A DNA stretch of 64,000 nucleotides from Azospirillum melinis (GCF_013340935.1 NZ_WHOS01000026.1:1-64000), one strand, 5' to 3'. Positions 53,341 through 63,691 are shown, counted from the stretch's first letter. The notes: generated from the sequence alone by a model not told the origin. Numbers and translations are program-made.

Positions 53341-53376
53341 CTCTTTTTTCCAGCTAAGCCGACTGAGGAGGCAGCC

Positions 53377-54252
53377 ATGTTCCACGGTTCCATCGTCGCC
53401 CTTCTGACTCCGTTTAAGGGCGGGAAAGTGGACGAGAAGGCCTTCCAGTCCTTCGTGGAGTGGCAGGTCGCGCAGGGCACGCACGGTCTTGTGCCCTGCG
53501 GCACCACCGGCGAGTCGCCGACCCTGTCTCACGAAGAACACAACCGCGTCGTGGAGCTGTGCATCGAGGCGGCCGGCGGCAAGGTTCCGGTGATGGCCGG
53601 AACCGGTTCCAACTCGACCGACGAAGCCATCGCCCTGACCCGCCATGCCAAGCAGGCTGGCGCGCAGGCGGCGCTCGTGGTCACGCCCTACTACAACAAG
53701 CCGTCTCAAGAGGGTCTGTACCAGCATTTCAAGGCGATCCATGACGCGGCGGATTTGCCGATCTTCATTTACAACATTCCGGGCCGCAGTGTCGTGGATA
53801 TGTCTGTGGCGACGATGGCGCGGCTTGCAAAGCTGCCCAACATCGTCGGCGTGAAGGACGCAACCGCCGATCTGTCCCGCCCGTCCCGTCTGCTGCAGGA
53901 AGTCGGCCCCGACTTCATCCAGCTGTCGGGCGAGGATGCCACGGCGCTGGCCTTCAACGCGCAGGGCGGGGTGGGCTGCATCTCCGTCACCGCGAACATC
54001 GCGCCGGCGCTGTGCTCCGCCATGCAGACCGCCTGGGCGAAGGGCGACCTGAAGGAGGCCTTCCGCCTGCGCGACGTGCTGTCGCCGGTCCACGACTCGA
54101 TGTTCGTCGAAACCAGCCCTGCGCCGGTCAAGTTCGCCGCCAGCCTGCTTGGCCTCGGCAGCGACGAGGTGCGCCTCCCGCTGGTTCCGGCGACCGAGAC
54201 CGCCCGTACCGCCGTGCGTGGAGCCATGACCAAAGCCGGCCTGTTGTCCTGA
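53377..54252 (+). CDS. dapA: 4-hydroxy-tetrahydrodipicolinate synthase
   Basis: A 291-residue TIM-barrel aldolase that condenses pyruvate with aspartate semialdehyde in lysine and diaminopimelate synthesis. Motifs: VPCGTTGESPTLS, VVTPYYNKPSQEGLY, Tyr in FIYNIPGRS, and the Schiff-base Lys in GVKDATADLSR. GAGGAG lies just before the ATG. It is followed at 30 bp by smpB, a common order. Confidence 0.97.
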   Translation: MFHGSIVALLTPFKGGKVDEKAFQSFVEWQVAQGTHGLVPCGTTGESPTLSHEEHNRVVELCIEAAGGKVPVMAGTGSNSTDEAIALTRHAKQAGAQAALVVTPYYNKPSQEGLYQHFKAIHDAADLPIFIYNIPGRSVVDMSVATMARLAKLPNIVGVKDATADLSRPSRLLQEVGPDFIQLSGEDATALAFNAQGGVGCISVTANIAPALCSAMQTAWAKGDLKEAFRLRDVLSPVHDSMFVETSPAPVKFAASLLGLGSDEVRLPLVPATETARTAVRGAMTKAGLLS

Positions 54253-54282
54253 GTGACGGAACGGGCCGTATAGGAGAGAGAC

Positions 54283-54756
54283 TTGGCGACGCGCGAGGAA
54301 GCAAAAAAATATGCGGCGCAGAACCGCCGCGCGCGGTTCGACTTCTTCATCGATGATGTCCTCGAAGCCGGGATCATGCTGACCGGGTCGGAGGTGAAGT
54401 CGTTGCGCGGCGGCCGCGCCAGTGTGAACGAGGCTTATGCCGGCCTGAAGGGCGGGGAGCTGTACCTGTTCAACGCGTACATCCCCGAATATCTCCAGGC
54501 CGGCCGCATCGATCAGCATGAGCCGAAGCGTCCGCGCAAGCTGTTGGTCCGCCGCCGCGAACTGGACAAGCTCGCGGCCGGGATCAAGCAGAAGGGCGTC
54601 ACGCTGGTGCCGATGTCGGTCTATTTCAACGACCGCGGCTATGCCAAGGTCGAGATCGGCCTCGCCACCGGCAAGAAGAAGCATGACAAGCGCGAGAGCG
54701 AGAAGGAACGCAGCTGGCAGCGCGACAAGGCGCGGCTGATGCGCGACAAGGGTTAA
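54283..54756 (+). CDS. smpB: SsrA-binding protein SmpB
   Basis: A 157-residue RNA-binding protein that works with tmRNA to rescue stalled ribosomes. Motifs: NRRARFDFFIDDVLEAGIML, GSEVKSLRGGRASVNEAYA, RKLLVRRREL, and the basic C-terminal tail KKKHDKRESEKERSWQRDKA. The start is TTG 54283 with TAGGAGAG upstream. The tmRNA gene itself is not in this window. Confidence 0.97.
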   Translation: MATREEAKKYAAQNRRARFDFFIDDVLEAGIMLTGSEVKSLRGGRASVNEAYAGLKGGELYLFNAYIPEYLQAGRIDQHEPKRPRKLLVRRRELDKLAAGIKQKGVTLVPMSVYFNDRGYAKVEIGLATGKKKHDKRESEKERSWQRDKARLMRDKG

Positions 54757-54760
54757 TCCG

Positions 54761-55783
54761 GTGGCACGCCTCGACAATCGGGCCACGGACCGCGACTCCA
54801 CCGTCGCCGCCGTGGCTGCCGAAGCCCTGTCCGACATCCGGCCGCAGGGCCGGATTCTCGTCGCCTTCGACAGCGACGGCGCCATCGCCGACGCGCTCCG
54901 CGATGGCGGTGCGGACGTGGTGGTGTGGAACCGTCTCGCCACAGGCGGGCAAGCCGCCACCCCCTGGCCGGCGGAGGGGCCGTTCGACGGCGCCGTGTTG
55001 CGCCTGCCGCGCGGCTGGGCCGGATTCGAGATGGCCTTGCATGCGCTTGCCTCCCGCCTTGCCCCCGGTGCCCCGCTGTGGATCACCGGCGGCAACGATG
55101 AAGGCGTGACCAGCGCCGCGAAACATCTGGACGGGCTGACGGAAGAGCCGGAAACGCTGATCATCAAACGGCGCGCCCGGCTGCTGCTGACCCGGCGCAC
55201 CGATGCACCGGCCAAGGGGGCTCTGGAGGATTGGCGGCAGACCGTCACCCTCACTCTGCCTGACCGGACGCTGGAGCTGGTGTCCTATCCCGGCCTGTTC
55301 GCCCACGGTCATCTGGATGCCGGCACCGAATGCCTGCTGAAGGTGCTGCCCGAGGTGGCGGCCGGCACCCGCGTGCTGGATTTCGGCTGCGGCGCCGGGG
55401 TGATCGCACGGGCCGTGCGTGAACGCCAGCCCGACGCGCCGCTGACCCTGCTGGACATCGATGCGGTGGCCTTGCACGCCGCCCGTCAGAATGTGCCGGA
55501 CGCCGAACTGGTGCTGAGCGACGGCTTGACCGGCCTGGGCACCCGCGACCGTTTCGGCCTGATCCTGTCCAACCCGCCGCTCCACCGCGGCAAGGACGAG
55601 GATTTCGGCATGCTCGACGCGCTGGTGGCGGGGACGAAGCAGTATCTGAAGCTGCGCGGCACGCTGGTGGCGGTGACGCAACGGACTGCCGGCGTCGGCA
55701 AGCTGTTCAAGGCGGCGTTCGGGCACAGCGACATGCTGACGGAAACCACCCAGTTCCAGGTCTGGTCGGGAACGCCGAAGTAG
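54761..55783 (+). CDS. RsmC-like 16S rRNA guanine-N2 methyltransferase
   Basis: A 340-residue protein of two Rossmann-like domains, as in RsmC (m2G1207): a degenerate N-terminal domain (about 1-150) and a SAM-dependent C-terminal domain (about 165-340) with motif I VLDFGCGAGVIARAV and the catalytic ILSNPPLH. The start is GTG 54761, 4 bp after the smpB stop, so it is co-transcribed. A perfect 13-bp hairpin follows. Confidence 0.88.
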   Translation: MARLDNRATDRDSTVAAVAAEALSDIRPQGRILVAFDSDGAIADALRDGGADVVVWNRLATGGQAATPWPAEGPFDGAVLRLPRGWAGFEMALHALASRLAPGAPLWITGGNDEGVTSAAKHLDGLTEEPETLIIKRRARLLLTRRTDAPAKGALEDWRQTVTLTLPDRTLELVSYPGLFAHGHLDAGTECLLKVLPEVAAGTRVLDFGCGAGVIARAVRERQPDAPLTLLDIDAVALHAARQNVPDAELVLSDGLTGLGTRDRFGLILSNPPLHRGKDEDFGMLDALVAGTKQYLKLRGTLVAVTQRTAGVGKLFKAAFGHSDMLTETTQFQVWSGTPK

Positions 55784-55795
55784 CACGTGTAGGAT

Positions 55796-55826
55796 ATGGG
55801 AGGCGGCAGACCATGCCGCCTCCCAT
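55796..55826. terminator. bidirectional hairpin between rsmC-like gene and aldo-keto reductase
   Basis: ATGGGAGGCGGCA and its exact complement TGCCGCCTCCCAT form a 13-bp stem with a 5-nt loop between two convergent genes. No T-tract. Confidence 0.6.
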
Positions 55827-55842
55827 CGTCCGTCATCGCACC

Positions 55843-56826
55843 TTACACATTCACTCCGCGCATCCCCTCCGCGGTGTAGCGGTCCCCCGCTGCCGCGCCC
55901 GGCGGAAGCGCGTCGCTCAGCGCCTTGACCTCGGCATCGGTCAGCATCACCGCTGCGGCACCGACATTCTCCTCCAGATACTTGATCCGCTTGGTGCCCG
56001 GGATCGGCAGAATGTCCGGGCCCTGGGCCAGCAGCCAGGCCAGTGCCACTTGCCCCGGCGTACAGCCTTTCTGCGCCGCAAGTGCCTTGACCTGTTCGAC
56101 CAAGGCCAGATTGCGGTCGAAATTGTCGTCGGCAAAGCGTGGTGCCACGCGGCGGAAGTCGTTCTCGGCGAACTGGTCGGGGCTGCTGACCGCCCCCGTC
56201 AGCATGCCGCGGCCAAGCGGTGCGTAGGCAACCAGCGAAATGCCGAGGTCGCGGCAGGCCGGCAGCACCGCAGCCTCCACATCGCGGGTCCACAGCGAAT
56301 ATTCGCTCTGCACCGCGGCGATGGGGTGGACGGCGTGGGCTCGGCGCAAGGTCGCCGCGGACACCTCCGACAGGCCGAGCGCCCGGACCTTGCCCGCCTT
56401 GACCAGATCGGCCATGGCGCCGACCGTCTCTTCCACTGGGATGTCCGGGTTGATGCGGTGTGCATAGTAGAGATCAATGGTCTCCACCCCCAGCCGCTTC
56501 AGCGAAGCGTCGCAGGCCTGGGCCACATAGGCCGGGCTGGTATCCACCCGGCGGGAATACTCGCCTGGCTGGCGGACGATGCCGAACTTGGTGGCGAACG
56601 TCACCCGGTCACGCTTGCCGTCCAGGAAGCGCGCGAGCAGCGATTCGTTGTGTCCGCTGCCATACATGTCGGCGGTGTCGTAGTGGGTGACGCCAAGCTC
56701 CAACGCCCGCTCCAGGGTGGTGAGCGACTGGGCATCGTCGGTCGGGCCATAGAACTCCGACATGCCCATGCAGCCGAGGCCGATTTCGGAAACCGAGAGA
56801 ATGCCACCGATGTTGCGCTGTTTCAT
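55843..56826 (-). CDS. aldo/keto reductase
   Basis: A 327-residue NADPH-dependent AKR. The catalytic tetrad Asp-Tyr-Lys-His is visible (HYDTADMYGSGHNE, VTFATKFG, DLYYAHRIN). It begins MKQRNIGGILSVSEIGLGCM. It is divergent from a TetR gene with a likely operator between them, so it is probably induced by an aldehyde or other electrophile sensed by that TetR protein. Confidence 0.93.
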   Translation of the reverse strand: MKQRNIGGILSVSEIGLGCMGMSEFYGPTDDAQSLTTLERALELGVTHYDTADMYGSGHNESLLARFLDGKRDRVTFATKFGIVRQPGEYSRRVDTSPAYVAQACDASLKRLGVETIDLYYAHRINPDIPVEETVGAMADLVKAGKVRALGLSEVSAATLRRAHAVHPIAAVQSEYSLWTRDVEAAVLPACRDLGISLVAYAPLGRGMLTGAVSSPDQFAENDFRRVAPRFADDNFDRNLALVEQVKALAAQKGCTPGQVALAWLLAQGPDILPIPGTKRIKYLEENVGAAAVMLTDAEVKALSDALPPGAAAGDRYTAEGMRGVNV

Positions 56827-56890
56827 CGCTTTACCCCTCCCGTGCCGCGGCCGGGCGGATTACCCTGGGAGCCTGCGGCAACAACTACAC

Positions 56891-56906
56891 TACACTGTGC
56901 AGTGTA
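56891..56906. promoter_or_regulatory. likely TetR operator
   Basis: TACACT-GTGC-AGTGTA is an inverted repeat with 6-bp arms in the divergent gap, 16 bp before the TetR start and about 65 bp before the reductase start. It fits control of both genes by the TetR protein. Confidence 0.6.
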
Positions 56907-56921
56907 CTTCGAGGGTGGGGA

Positions 56922-57572
56922 ATGTCAACGTCTCAGGCGGGGGGGGGCTCGCGCGGTTCGGTCAAACGGGAAGCGGTGGTGGAGGCGGCGACGCGCGCCT
57001 TCCTGACACATGGCTACGAGGCTTCGTCGATGGACGCCATCGCCGCCGACGCCAACGTGTCGAAGCGCACCGTCTACAATCATTTTCCCGGCAAGCGGGA
57101 GCTGTTCCAGGCCGTTGTGTCGGAACTCTATGAAGGGTTCCGCAGCGAGGACGGACAAAGCCTGCTGCGCCACGACCAGCCGCCGGAGCAGGCTCTTCCG
57201 GTGTTCCTGCGATCCCTGCTGGTCCATACCGGCCGGCCGGAGGTGCGCGGCCTCCTGCGTCTGGTGATCGCCGAGCATCAGCGCTTTCCCGAACTGTCGC
57301 AGGACTATCTGGAGGGCGGCAAGAGCCAGGCCTATGCGTTGCTGGACGACTACATCGCCGCCCAGCATGCCCGCGGCCGGCTGAACGCGCCGGATCCGCA
57401 TGTGGTGGCGACCCAGCTGCTGGGCGGCATGAAGGAGGTTCTGTTCTGGCCGACCATGTTGGGCCTGCCGGTCACCGCCGACCCGGAGACGGTGATCGCC
57501 GATTCGGTCGCAGCCCTGATCCGCGCCTACGGTGCTGCGCCGGTCAGCGTCCCCGCAGGTTCGACGGGTTGA
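56922..57572 (+). CDS. TetR/AcrR-family transcriptional regulator
   Basis: A 216-residue repressor with an N-terminal helix-turn-helix (about 12-58, AATRAFLTHGYEASSMDAIA, then VSKRTVYNHFPGKRELFQAV) and a helical ligand-binding domain. It is divergent from the aldo-keto reductase and overlaps the convergent AraC gene by 29 bp at its 3' end. Confidence 0.93.
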   Translation: MSTSQAGGGSRGSVKREAVVEAATRAFLTHGYEASSMDAIAADANVSKRTVYNHFPGKRELFQAVVSELYEGFRSEDGQSLLRHDQPPEQALPVFLRSLLVHTGRPEVRGLLRLVIAEHQRFPELSQDYLEGGKSQAYALLDDYIAAQHARGRLNAPDPHVVATQLLGGMKEVLFWPTMLGLPVTADPETVIADSVAALIRAYGAAPVSVPAGSTG

Positions 57573-58404
57573 CGCCCATCGCTTCCCGGATGCGGCGGGC
57601 GAAATGGGAGCGGTTGGCATAACCGCAGGCCTCCGCCGCTTCCTGCACGCTCAGCCCTTCGCTTTCCAGCAGGTCGCGGGCGTGGGCAACCCGTTCTTCC
57701 GTCAGGATGCTGCGGACCGAGCACCCCTCGTCGCTCAATCGGCGCCGCAGCGTCCCGGTGCTGAGATTGAGCGCCCCGGCCACGCGCTCCGCGGTCCAGG
57801 GAATGTCGGGCTGGGTCCGCAGCAGTTGGCGCACCGCGTCGGCGGTCCCGGTCGGCGCCACCGGCCCCAGCCACCAGACACCATCCTCCAGCAAGGCTAG
57901 CAGCACTTCCATGCAGCGATGCTCCGACAGTTTGGGCGGAAGCGGAGGGTTGGCGGTGAGACCGGCGGCGGCATGGTGGATGGCGTCGGTCAGGGACGGC
58001 GTCAGGGTGACATGCCAGTCGCCGGGCCGGGTGCGCTGTGTCAGCCCTTCCGTGCCATGGGCTCGCAGAAGACGCCGGACCATCTCCGCCGGGAACTCCA
58101 GCACCAGCGCACGGTAACGTCCGCCGCTGCTCGGATCGTTCACCACCGCCCCGGACCAGCCCGGCGGCAGCAGCATGGCGCTGCCGGCCGGGAAGCGGCG
58201 GGTTGTGCCGGATTGGTCGGTCAGCTCCTTGGTGCCTTCCAGCACCGCGATCAGGGCGGTGCGCTCGATCTGCACCTCGGCCAGACGCTCGCGGTCGTGG
58301 GCGATGAAGGCCCACAGCTCCGGCCGGTGCGGCCGGTCGCCGCCGCCGGGACGCAGGTCGTGGGCGGCGAAGCGGGACAGGCGGGCGAGCAGATCGGGAC
58401 CCAT
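57544..58404 (-). CDS. AraC-family transcriptional regulator
   Basis: A regulator of about 286 residues: an N-terminal cupin-like sensor region (about 20-140) and two C-terminal helix-turn-helix motifs (about 180-280, TAERVAGALNLSTGTLRRRL and QEAAEACGYANRSHFARRIR). ATG 58404 has GAAGGA 9 bases upstream. The PEBP-like gene ends 52 bp upstream on the same strand. The target is unknown. Confidence 0.92.
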   Translation of the reverse strand: MGPDLLARLSRFAAHDLRPGGGDRPHRPELWAFIAHDRERLAEVQIERTALIAVLEGTKELTDQSGTTRRFPAGSAMLLPPGWSGAVVNDPSSGGRYRALVLEFPAEMVRRLLRAHGTEGLTQRTRPGDWHVTLTPSLTDAIHHAAAGLTANPPLPPKLSEHRCMEVLLALLEDGVWWLGPVAPTGTADAVRQLLRTQPDIPWTAERVAGALNLSTGTLRRRLSDEGCSVRSILTEERVAHARDLLESEGLSVQEAAEACGYANRSHFARRIREAMGVNPSNLRGR

Positions 58405-58455
58405 GGCGTTTATCCTTCGGCCTGGGCTGATCCTAGGGCTGGTGGGCACAGGCGA

Positions 58456-59013
58456 TCAACGGCCGTAATGTGCTGTCAGCGTTGCCTTGCCTAAGCTGGC
58501 GGCGTTCAGGTTGAAACCGACCATGGCGCCCGATGCGTCTGCGGGCAGGGGCAGGCTGTCGACCTTCAGCGCATGGACGGTGACGATATAGCGGTGCGGC
58601 TTGTCACCCTGCGGCGGGCAGGGACCACCGTAGCCGGAGGGGCCGAAGTCGGTGCGGCTCTGCATGGCGCCGGCTGGCAGGGTCGGCTTGGCAGCATCGC
58701 CGGCACCCGCGGGCAGGCCGCGGCTGTCGGGCGGCAGGTTGAACACAACCCAATGCCACCAGCCGCTGCCGGTCGGTGCATCCGGATCGTAGATGGTGAC
58801 GGCCAGGCTGCGCGTGCCGGCCGGTGGCGCCGTCCAGGTCAGGGCCGGCGACTGGTTGCCGCCGGTACAACCGAAGCCGGCGAACACGTTGCGCTCGGGG
58901 ATCGGCGATTTGTCGGTGAAATCGGGGCTGTGCAGTTCGAACGCCGCGGCGGGCGAGGCGGCCAGCAGCAGGGCGGTCAGCAGAGCCATGCGGACGGGAA
59001 ATTCAGCGGTCAT
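58456..59013 (-). CDS. YbhB/YbcL-type phosphatidylethanolamine-binding-like protein
   Basis: A 185-residue exported protein with a signal peptide (about 1-24, ending PAAAFE) and the bacterial PEBP/RKIP-like fold (IYDPDAPTGSGWWHWVVFN, then GYGGPCPPQGDKPHRY). The precise role of the family in bacteria is unclear. It precedes the AraC gene by 52 bp. Confidence 0.92.
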   Translation of the reverse strand: MTAEFPVRMALLTALLLAASPAAAFELHSPDFTDKSPIPERNVFAGFGCTGGNQSPALTWTAPPAGTRSLAVTIYDPDAPTGSGWWHWVVFNLPPDSRGLPAGAGDAAKPTLPAGAMQSRTDFGPSGYGGPCPPQGDKPHRYIVTVHALKVDSLPLPADASGAMVGFNLNAASLGKATLTAHYGR

Positions 59014-59103
59014 CGGGCGTCTCCGTCGTTCGGGATGCCCTGACGATAAATGGCCGCGGATCTCTCCGCGGCCCCGAACGGCTCAAAGACGGTCCCGAAC
59101 TGC

Positions 59104-60120
<1,017 letters not shown>

Positions 60121-60225
60121 GCACTTAGAACGAGTGCGGCGATCCTACGCCTTCCCTCTTAGTGAACTCAAGCAACAGGGGCAGTTCCGGTCCTTAGAGA
60201 CCGAGCCGGCAGCCTTGCGCAGGTC

Positions 60226-61152
60226 TCATGCCCCGCCACGAGCCTCCCCGCTTGCATGTCGGGCAACCGATTCCCATCGGGCAGCCATCGGATCGGCGAC
60301 GGTGGAACCATCGGAGCCGACCGGCCGGAAGCCGGTGTCCTGCGCCTGCAGGACCCAGCGGCTGCCTTCCTTGCGATAACTGGACACCAGTCCGCCGGTA
60401 AAGGCCGCACCCTCCCAGGACCGCACCTCGAACGTCACAGTGGGGTGGGCGACGGTGATGAGGTTATAGGCGTTCGCCTCGTTTCGCAGGCGGGTTGAGG
60501 TGGCGGTGGAGGCCTGGGCGACCAGGATGGACCGGGCGACCTGGGTGTGAAAGCTCATGATGTCGCCGGAATAGGCCTTGTGCAGATGCCCGGCCAGCAG
60601 TAGGTCGACGCCGCAGCTTTCCAACGCGGGCAGCGCCAGCTTGTGGCGGCCGACCAGCTGGGTCTTGGGCAGGTCGGGCGGCGGCAGGAAGGGATGGTGG
60701 GTGAACAGCACCTTGAACATTCTGTCCGGCATTCCGCAGAAGACCTCCCGGACCCGCGCGATCTGCCGCTTGTTCATCCGCCCTTCGGAAAAATCCATGA
60801 TCACGGGACGGGCGGTGTTGATGCCCAGCACCGCGATCTCGTCGTCGATGTGCAGCGGACTGAAGTCGCTGGTGATGTAGCGCCGGTAATGGCCGAACGG
60901 GTCGGTGAAGCGCTTGAACACATTATAAACCGGGATGTCATGATTTCCCGGTACAGCCATGTAAGGAAACGGCAATTTTTGCAGGAAGGCCCGCGCCTCC
61001 TCGAAATGGCGCGCCTTGGCCCGCTGAACGAAATCGCCTGAAATGACGATCAGGTCGGGAGCCTGCGCGGTCAGGTCGGCCAGCAGGCCATCGACCACGC
61101 GCGGGTCGATCCGCCCGAAATGCAGGTCGGAGATGTGAGCGAGCCGTTTCAC
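60226..61152 (-). CDS. calcineurin-like metallophosphoesterase
   Basis: A 308-residue phosphoesterase with a complete di-metal site: HISDLHFGR, VISGDFVQ, PGNHDIPVYN, FTHHPFLPP and LLAGHLHKAY. This is the Icc/CpdA-like class, so cyclic nucleotides or similar phosphodiesters are possible substrates. The diacylglycerol-kinase-like gene ends 19 bp upstream on the same strand, so the two are probably one operon. Confidence 0.93.
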   Translation of the reverse strand: MKRLAHISDLHFGRIDPRVVDGLLADLTAQAPDLIVISGDFVQRAKARHFEEARAFLQKLPFPYMAVPGNHDIPVYNVFKRFTDPFGHYRRYITSDFSPLHIDDEIAVLGINTARPVIMDFSEGRMNKRQIARVREVFCGMPDRMFKVLFTHHPFLPPPDLPKTQLVGRHKLALPALESCGVDLLLAGHLHKAYSGDIMSFHTQVARSILVAQASTATSTRLRNEANAYNLITVAHPTVTFEVRSWEGAAFTGGLVSSYRKEGSRWVLQAQDTGFRPVGSDGSTVADPMAARWESVARHASGEARGGA

Positions 61153-61171
61153 GCCATCCTCATCCTTTCTC

Positions 61172-62065
61172 TCAGCCGGGCGCCAGAACCTTCAGTGCAC
61201 CGGGGAGAATCCGATAATGCAGCGGGGCGTGCAGTTTCCGGATCTCGCCATCGTTGACCATCTTCAGGTGGTGCCTGCGGCTGTGGACCGTCAGGTTGGT
61301 CACCGCATAGGTCTCCAGCCCTTCGTCCTGCTTCCAAGAACCGGCAACCAGACGTCCCATCAACCGCAACATCGCGAAGGCGTTCCGCTCGCGGGCCACA
61401 TAAACCCCGAGTTTCCCGGCATCGAGCGCTTGGCGGGAGAGGACGAGCCCGAACCCATCGTCATAGACGTTGTTGGAGACCACCAGAATCGGCGTGCGCA
61501 TCCGCCGCGGCCCCTCGCCCCAGTCCAGCCGGACATCCAGCATCGGCAGCCGGTACAGCGTCTTCGCCAAGGCCACGGCGGCACCGGGCCATTTCAGCAG
61601 CCGGTGCTGCTTGCGCTGGCGTTCGCGTTCCTGAACCACCTGCGGATAGAAGCCCAGAACCGAACTGTTGGTGTAGGGCTCCCCGTTCACCTCGGCGATG
61701 TCGATGGCGCGGATCCGGCCCGCAGCCAGTGCCTCCGCTGCATCCTCCAGTTCCAGCGGAACATGAAGATCACGGGCTAACAGGTTGAGAGTTCCTAACG
61801 GAATCACGCCAAGCGTCTTGCCCTTCGGAAGCGCCAGCTTCACCGCGCTGTGCAGCGTGCCGTCGCCGCCGCCGACCACAACGGCCTCGGCATCGGAGTC
61901 CAGCACCCGCTGGATCGTGTCGGTGCACTGCGCGCCGTCGACGGTGTGGAGGTCTACGGTCGCGCCATGCCGTTCGAATGCTGTGCGGATCGCCGTCTCG
62001 GCGCGGTCGATGGGCCGATCGACCAAAGAGCCCGCCTGCCGGTTCAGGACGATTCCGATCTTCAT
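61172..62065 (-). CDS. diacylglycerol/lipid kinase family protein
   Basis: A protein of about 297 residues of the LCB5/YegS kinase family. The nucleotide-binding GGGDGTLHSAV is near residue 65 and PLGTLNLLARDL near 95; the C-terminal half is the beta-rich lipid-binding domain. The substrate may be diacylglycerol or another lipid. ATG 62065 (MKIGIVLNRQAG) fits the family start. It is followed at 19 bp by the phosphoesterase gene. Confidence 0.92.
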   Translation of the reverse strand: MKIGIVLNRQAGSLVDRPIDRAETAIRTAFERHGATVDLHTVDGAQCTDTIQRVLDSDAEAVVVGGGDGTLHSAVKLALPKGKTLGVIPLGTLNLLARDLHVPLELEDAAEALAAGRIRAIDIAEVNGEPYTNSSVLGFYPQVVQERERQRKQHRLLKWPGAAVALAKTLYRLPMLDVRLDWGEGPRRMRTPILVVSNNVYDDGFGLVLSRQALDAGKLGVYVARERNAFAMLRLMGRLVAGSWKQDEGLETYAVTNLTVHSRRHHLKMVNDGEIRKLHAPLHYRILPGALKVLAPG

Positions 62066-62372
62066 GGCGCACCCGGCAGGCTGTTGAACGGCATCGGCAT
62101 CTGACTTTCCCTGAGAAGTCGAATGGGGTCTCGTCTTCAGATGAGAGCGTGAGCGCAACGGTCCAAGAGGGGCGATGTTCCTGATTGGCCGTACCGGACC
62201 GTCATGGGCCAACATCCGGATCCGTATGGTGGGTTTGACAGCGCCGCCCGCTCCCGTATCATCGGTACCGGCCGATGCTGCCGTCCTGACGCGCAAAGGG
62301 ATGCACGGCAGGGATGGCGCAGATGCCCCGCCACCGCCCGATTCGCAACGATAATTGAGAAAATACAAGACG
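62066..62372. other. 307-bp divergent intergenic region
   Basis: It lies between the lipid kinase gene and the 3-hydroxyisobutyryl-CoA hydrolase-like gene. No gene or clear operator is seen; it should contain both promoters. Confidence 0.45.
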
Positions 62373-63434
62373 ATGAGCGACGCTGCTGAGATTCTGTTCG
62401 AACGTCGGGGCGCCATCGGCCTCGTCACGCTCAACCGGCCCAAGGCGCTGAACGCGCTGACGCTGGGCATGATCAGGCTGTTCGATCCGCAGTTGCGGGC
62501 CTGGAACGCCGATCCGGAGGTCAAGGCCGTCGTGATTCGCGGTGCCGGCGAAAAGGCCTTCTGCGCCGGCGGCGACGTCGTCAGCCTGTATGAGGCAGGC
62601 AAGGCCGCCAAGGAGGGACGTGGCGACACCGGGCCGGTCCGTGCCTTCTTCAGCGAGGAATATGTGCTGAACCGGTTGATCAAGCGCCTCTCCAAGCCCT
62701 ATGTCGCGCTGATCGACGGCATCTCCATGGGCGGCGGCGTTGGACTGTCGGTGCATGGCACCCACCGCATCGTCACCGAGCGCACCCTGTTCGCCATGCC
62801 GGAAACCGGCATCGGCCTCTATCCCGACGTCGGCGGCACCTATTTCCTGCCGCGCCTGCCGGGGCAGGTCGGCATCTGGCTGGGGTTGACCGGTGACCGG
62901 CTGAAGGCGGCCGACCTGCTTGCCATCGGTGCCGCCGACGCCTTCGTGCCGAGCGCCAAGATCGACGCCCTGATCGACGATCTTGCTGCCGGCGTCCCGC
63001 CCGACGAAGCCGTCGCCGCCCACCGAGGCGAGGCTGGCGATGCAGCGGTGAGCGGCATCCGCGCGGCGGTCGACCGCTGCTACGCCTTCGACAGTGTAGA
63101 AGCCATTGTCAAAGCGCTGGAGGCCGAGGGAACCGAGTGGGCGACCGGTCAGGTCGCCATCCTGCGCCGGGTGTCGCCGACCAGCCTGAAGGTGACGCTG
63201 GCCGCCCTGCGCCGTGGCGCCAAGCTGGATTTCGAAGGCTGTATGGTGCAGGAGCTGCGCCTCAGCCTCGCCTGTCTGGCCGGCGACGATTTCTACGAGG
63301 GTATCCGCGCCGTCCTGGTCGACAAGGACAAGAACCCGAAATGGAAGCCGGCCGAGCTGACCGATGTCGGTCCGTCGGATGTCGAGCGGCACTTCGCAGA
63401 ACCGGCTGGCGGCGATCTCGTGTTCCGGGACTGA
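62373..63434 (+). CDS. 3-hydroxyisobutyryl-CoA hydrolase-like enoyl-CoA hydratase/isomerase
   Basis: A crotonase-fold protein of about 353 residues. The length and the FCAGGDVVSLYEAG and GGTYFLPRLPGQVG segments match the HIBCH group (valine degradation) rather than shorter hydratases. The oxyanion-hole region ISMGGGVGLSVHG and the catalytic ETGIGLYPDVG are present. ATG 62373 is preferred over TTG 62355. A strong terminator follows. Confidence 0.93.
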   Translation: MSDAAEILFERRGAIGLVTLNRPKALNALTLGMIRLFDPQLRAWNADPEVKAVVIRGAGEKAFCAGGDVVSLYEAGKAAKEGRGDTGPVRAFFSEEYVLNRLIKRLSKPYVALIDGISMGGGVGLSVHGTHRIVTERTLFAMPETGIGLYPDVGGTYFLPRLPGQVGIWLGLTGDRLKAADLLAIGAADAFVPSAKIDALIDDLAAGVPPDEAVAAHRGEAGDAAVSGIRAAVDRCYAFDSVEAIVKALEAEGTEWATGQVAILRRVSPTSLKVTLAALRRGAKLDFEGCMVQELRLSLACLAGDDFYEGIRAVLVDKDKNPKWKPAELTDVGPSDVERHFAEPAGGDLVFRD

Positions 63435-63457
63435 CCATAGGCGATGCCGAGGGGACG

Positions 63458-63493
63458 AAGGTCACGCACCGATTGCGTGGCCTTCCCCTTTTT
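63458..63493 (+). terminator. intrinsic terminator of the HIBCH-like gene
   Basis: AAGGTCACGC pairs with GCGTGGCCTT (one G-T pair) around ACCGATT; flanking GGGG and CCCC can extend the stem, and TTTTT follows. It lies 24 bp after the stop. A further hairpin CCTTTCGC/GCGAAAGG lies at 63525-63552. Confidence 0.85.
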
Positions 63494-63691
63494 GCTTATG
63501 CGGGACCTGCCGCCCGGTCGAAAGCCTTTCGCCGGGGGTACCCTGCGAAAGGGGCCTGTACAGACGGGTTGTGCCAGACTTTTTCTGGAATTATTAAGAT
63601 GATTGCCGACGAATGATCGGTTAATCTCGCTTTAAGGTCCCGGTATCGTCCTTGCGCGGGGAACGGCCGGTTAGAGCCAAAGGAGACCGCG

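Noticed and set aside
53341..55254. upstream extension of the slt frame across dapA, smpB and the methyltransferase gene
   Set aside because: Those three plus-strand genes are secure, and a signal peptide begins at TTG 53340.
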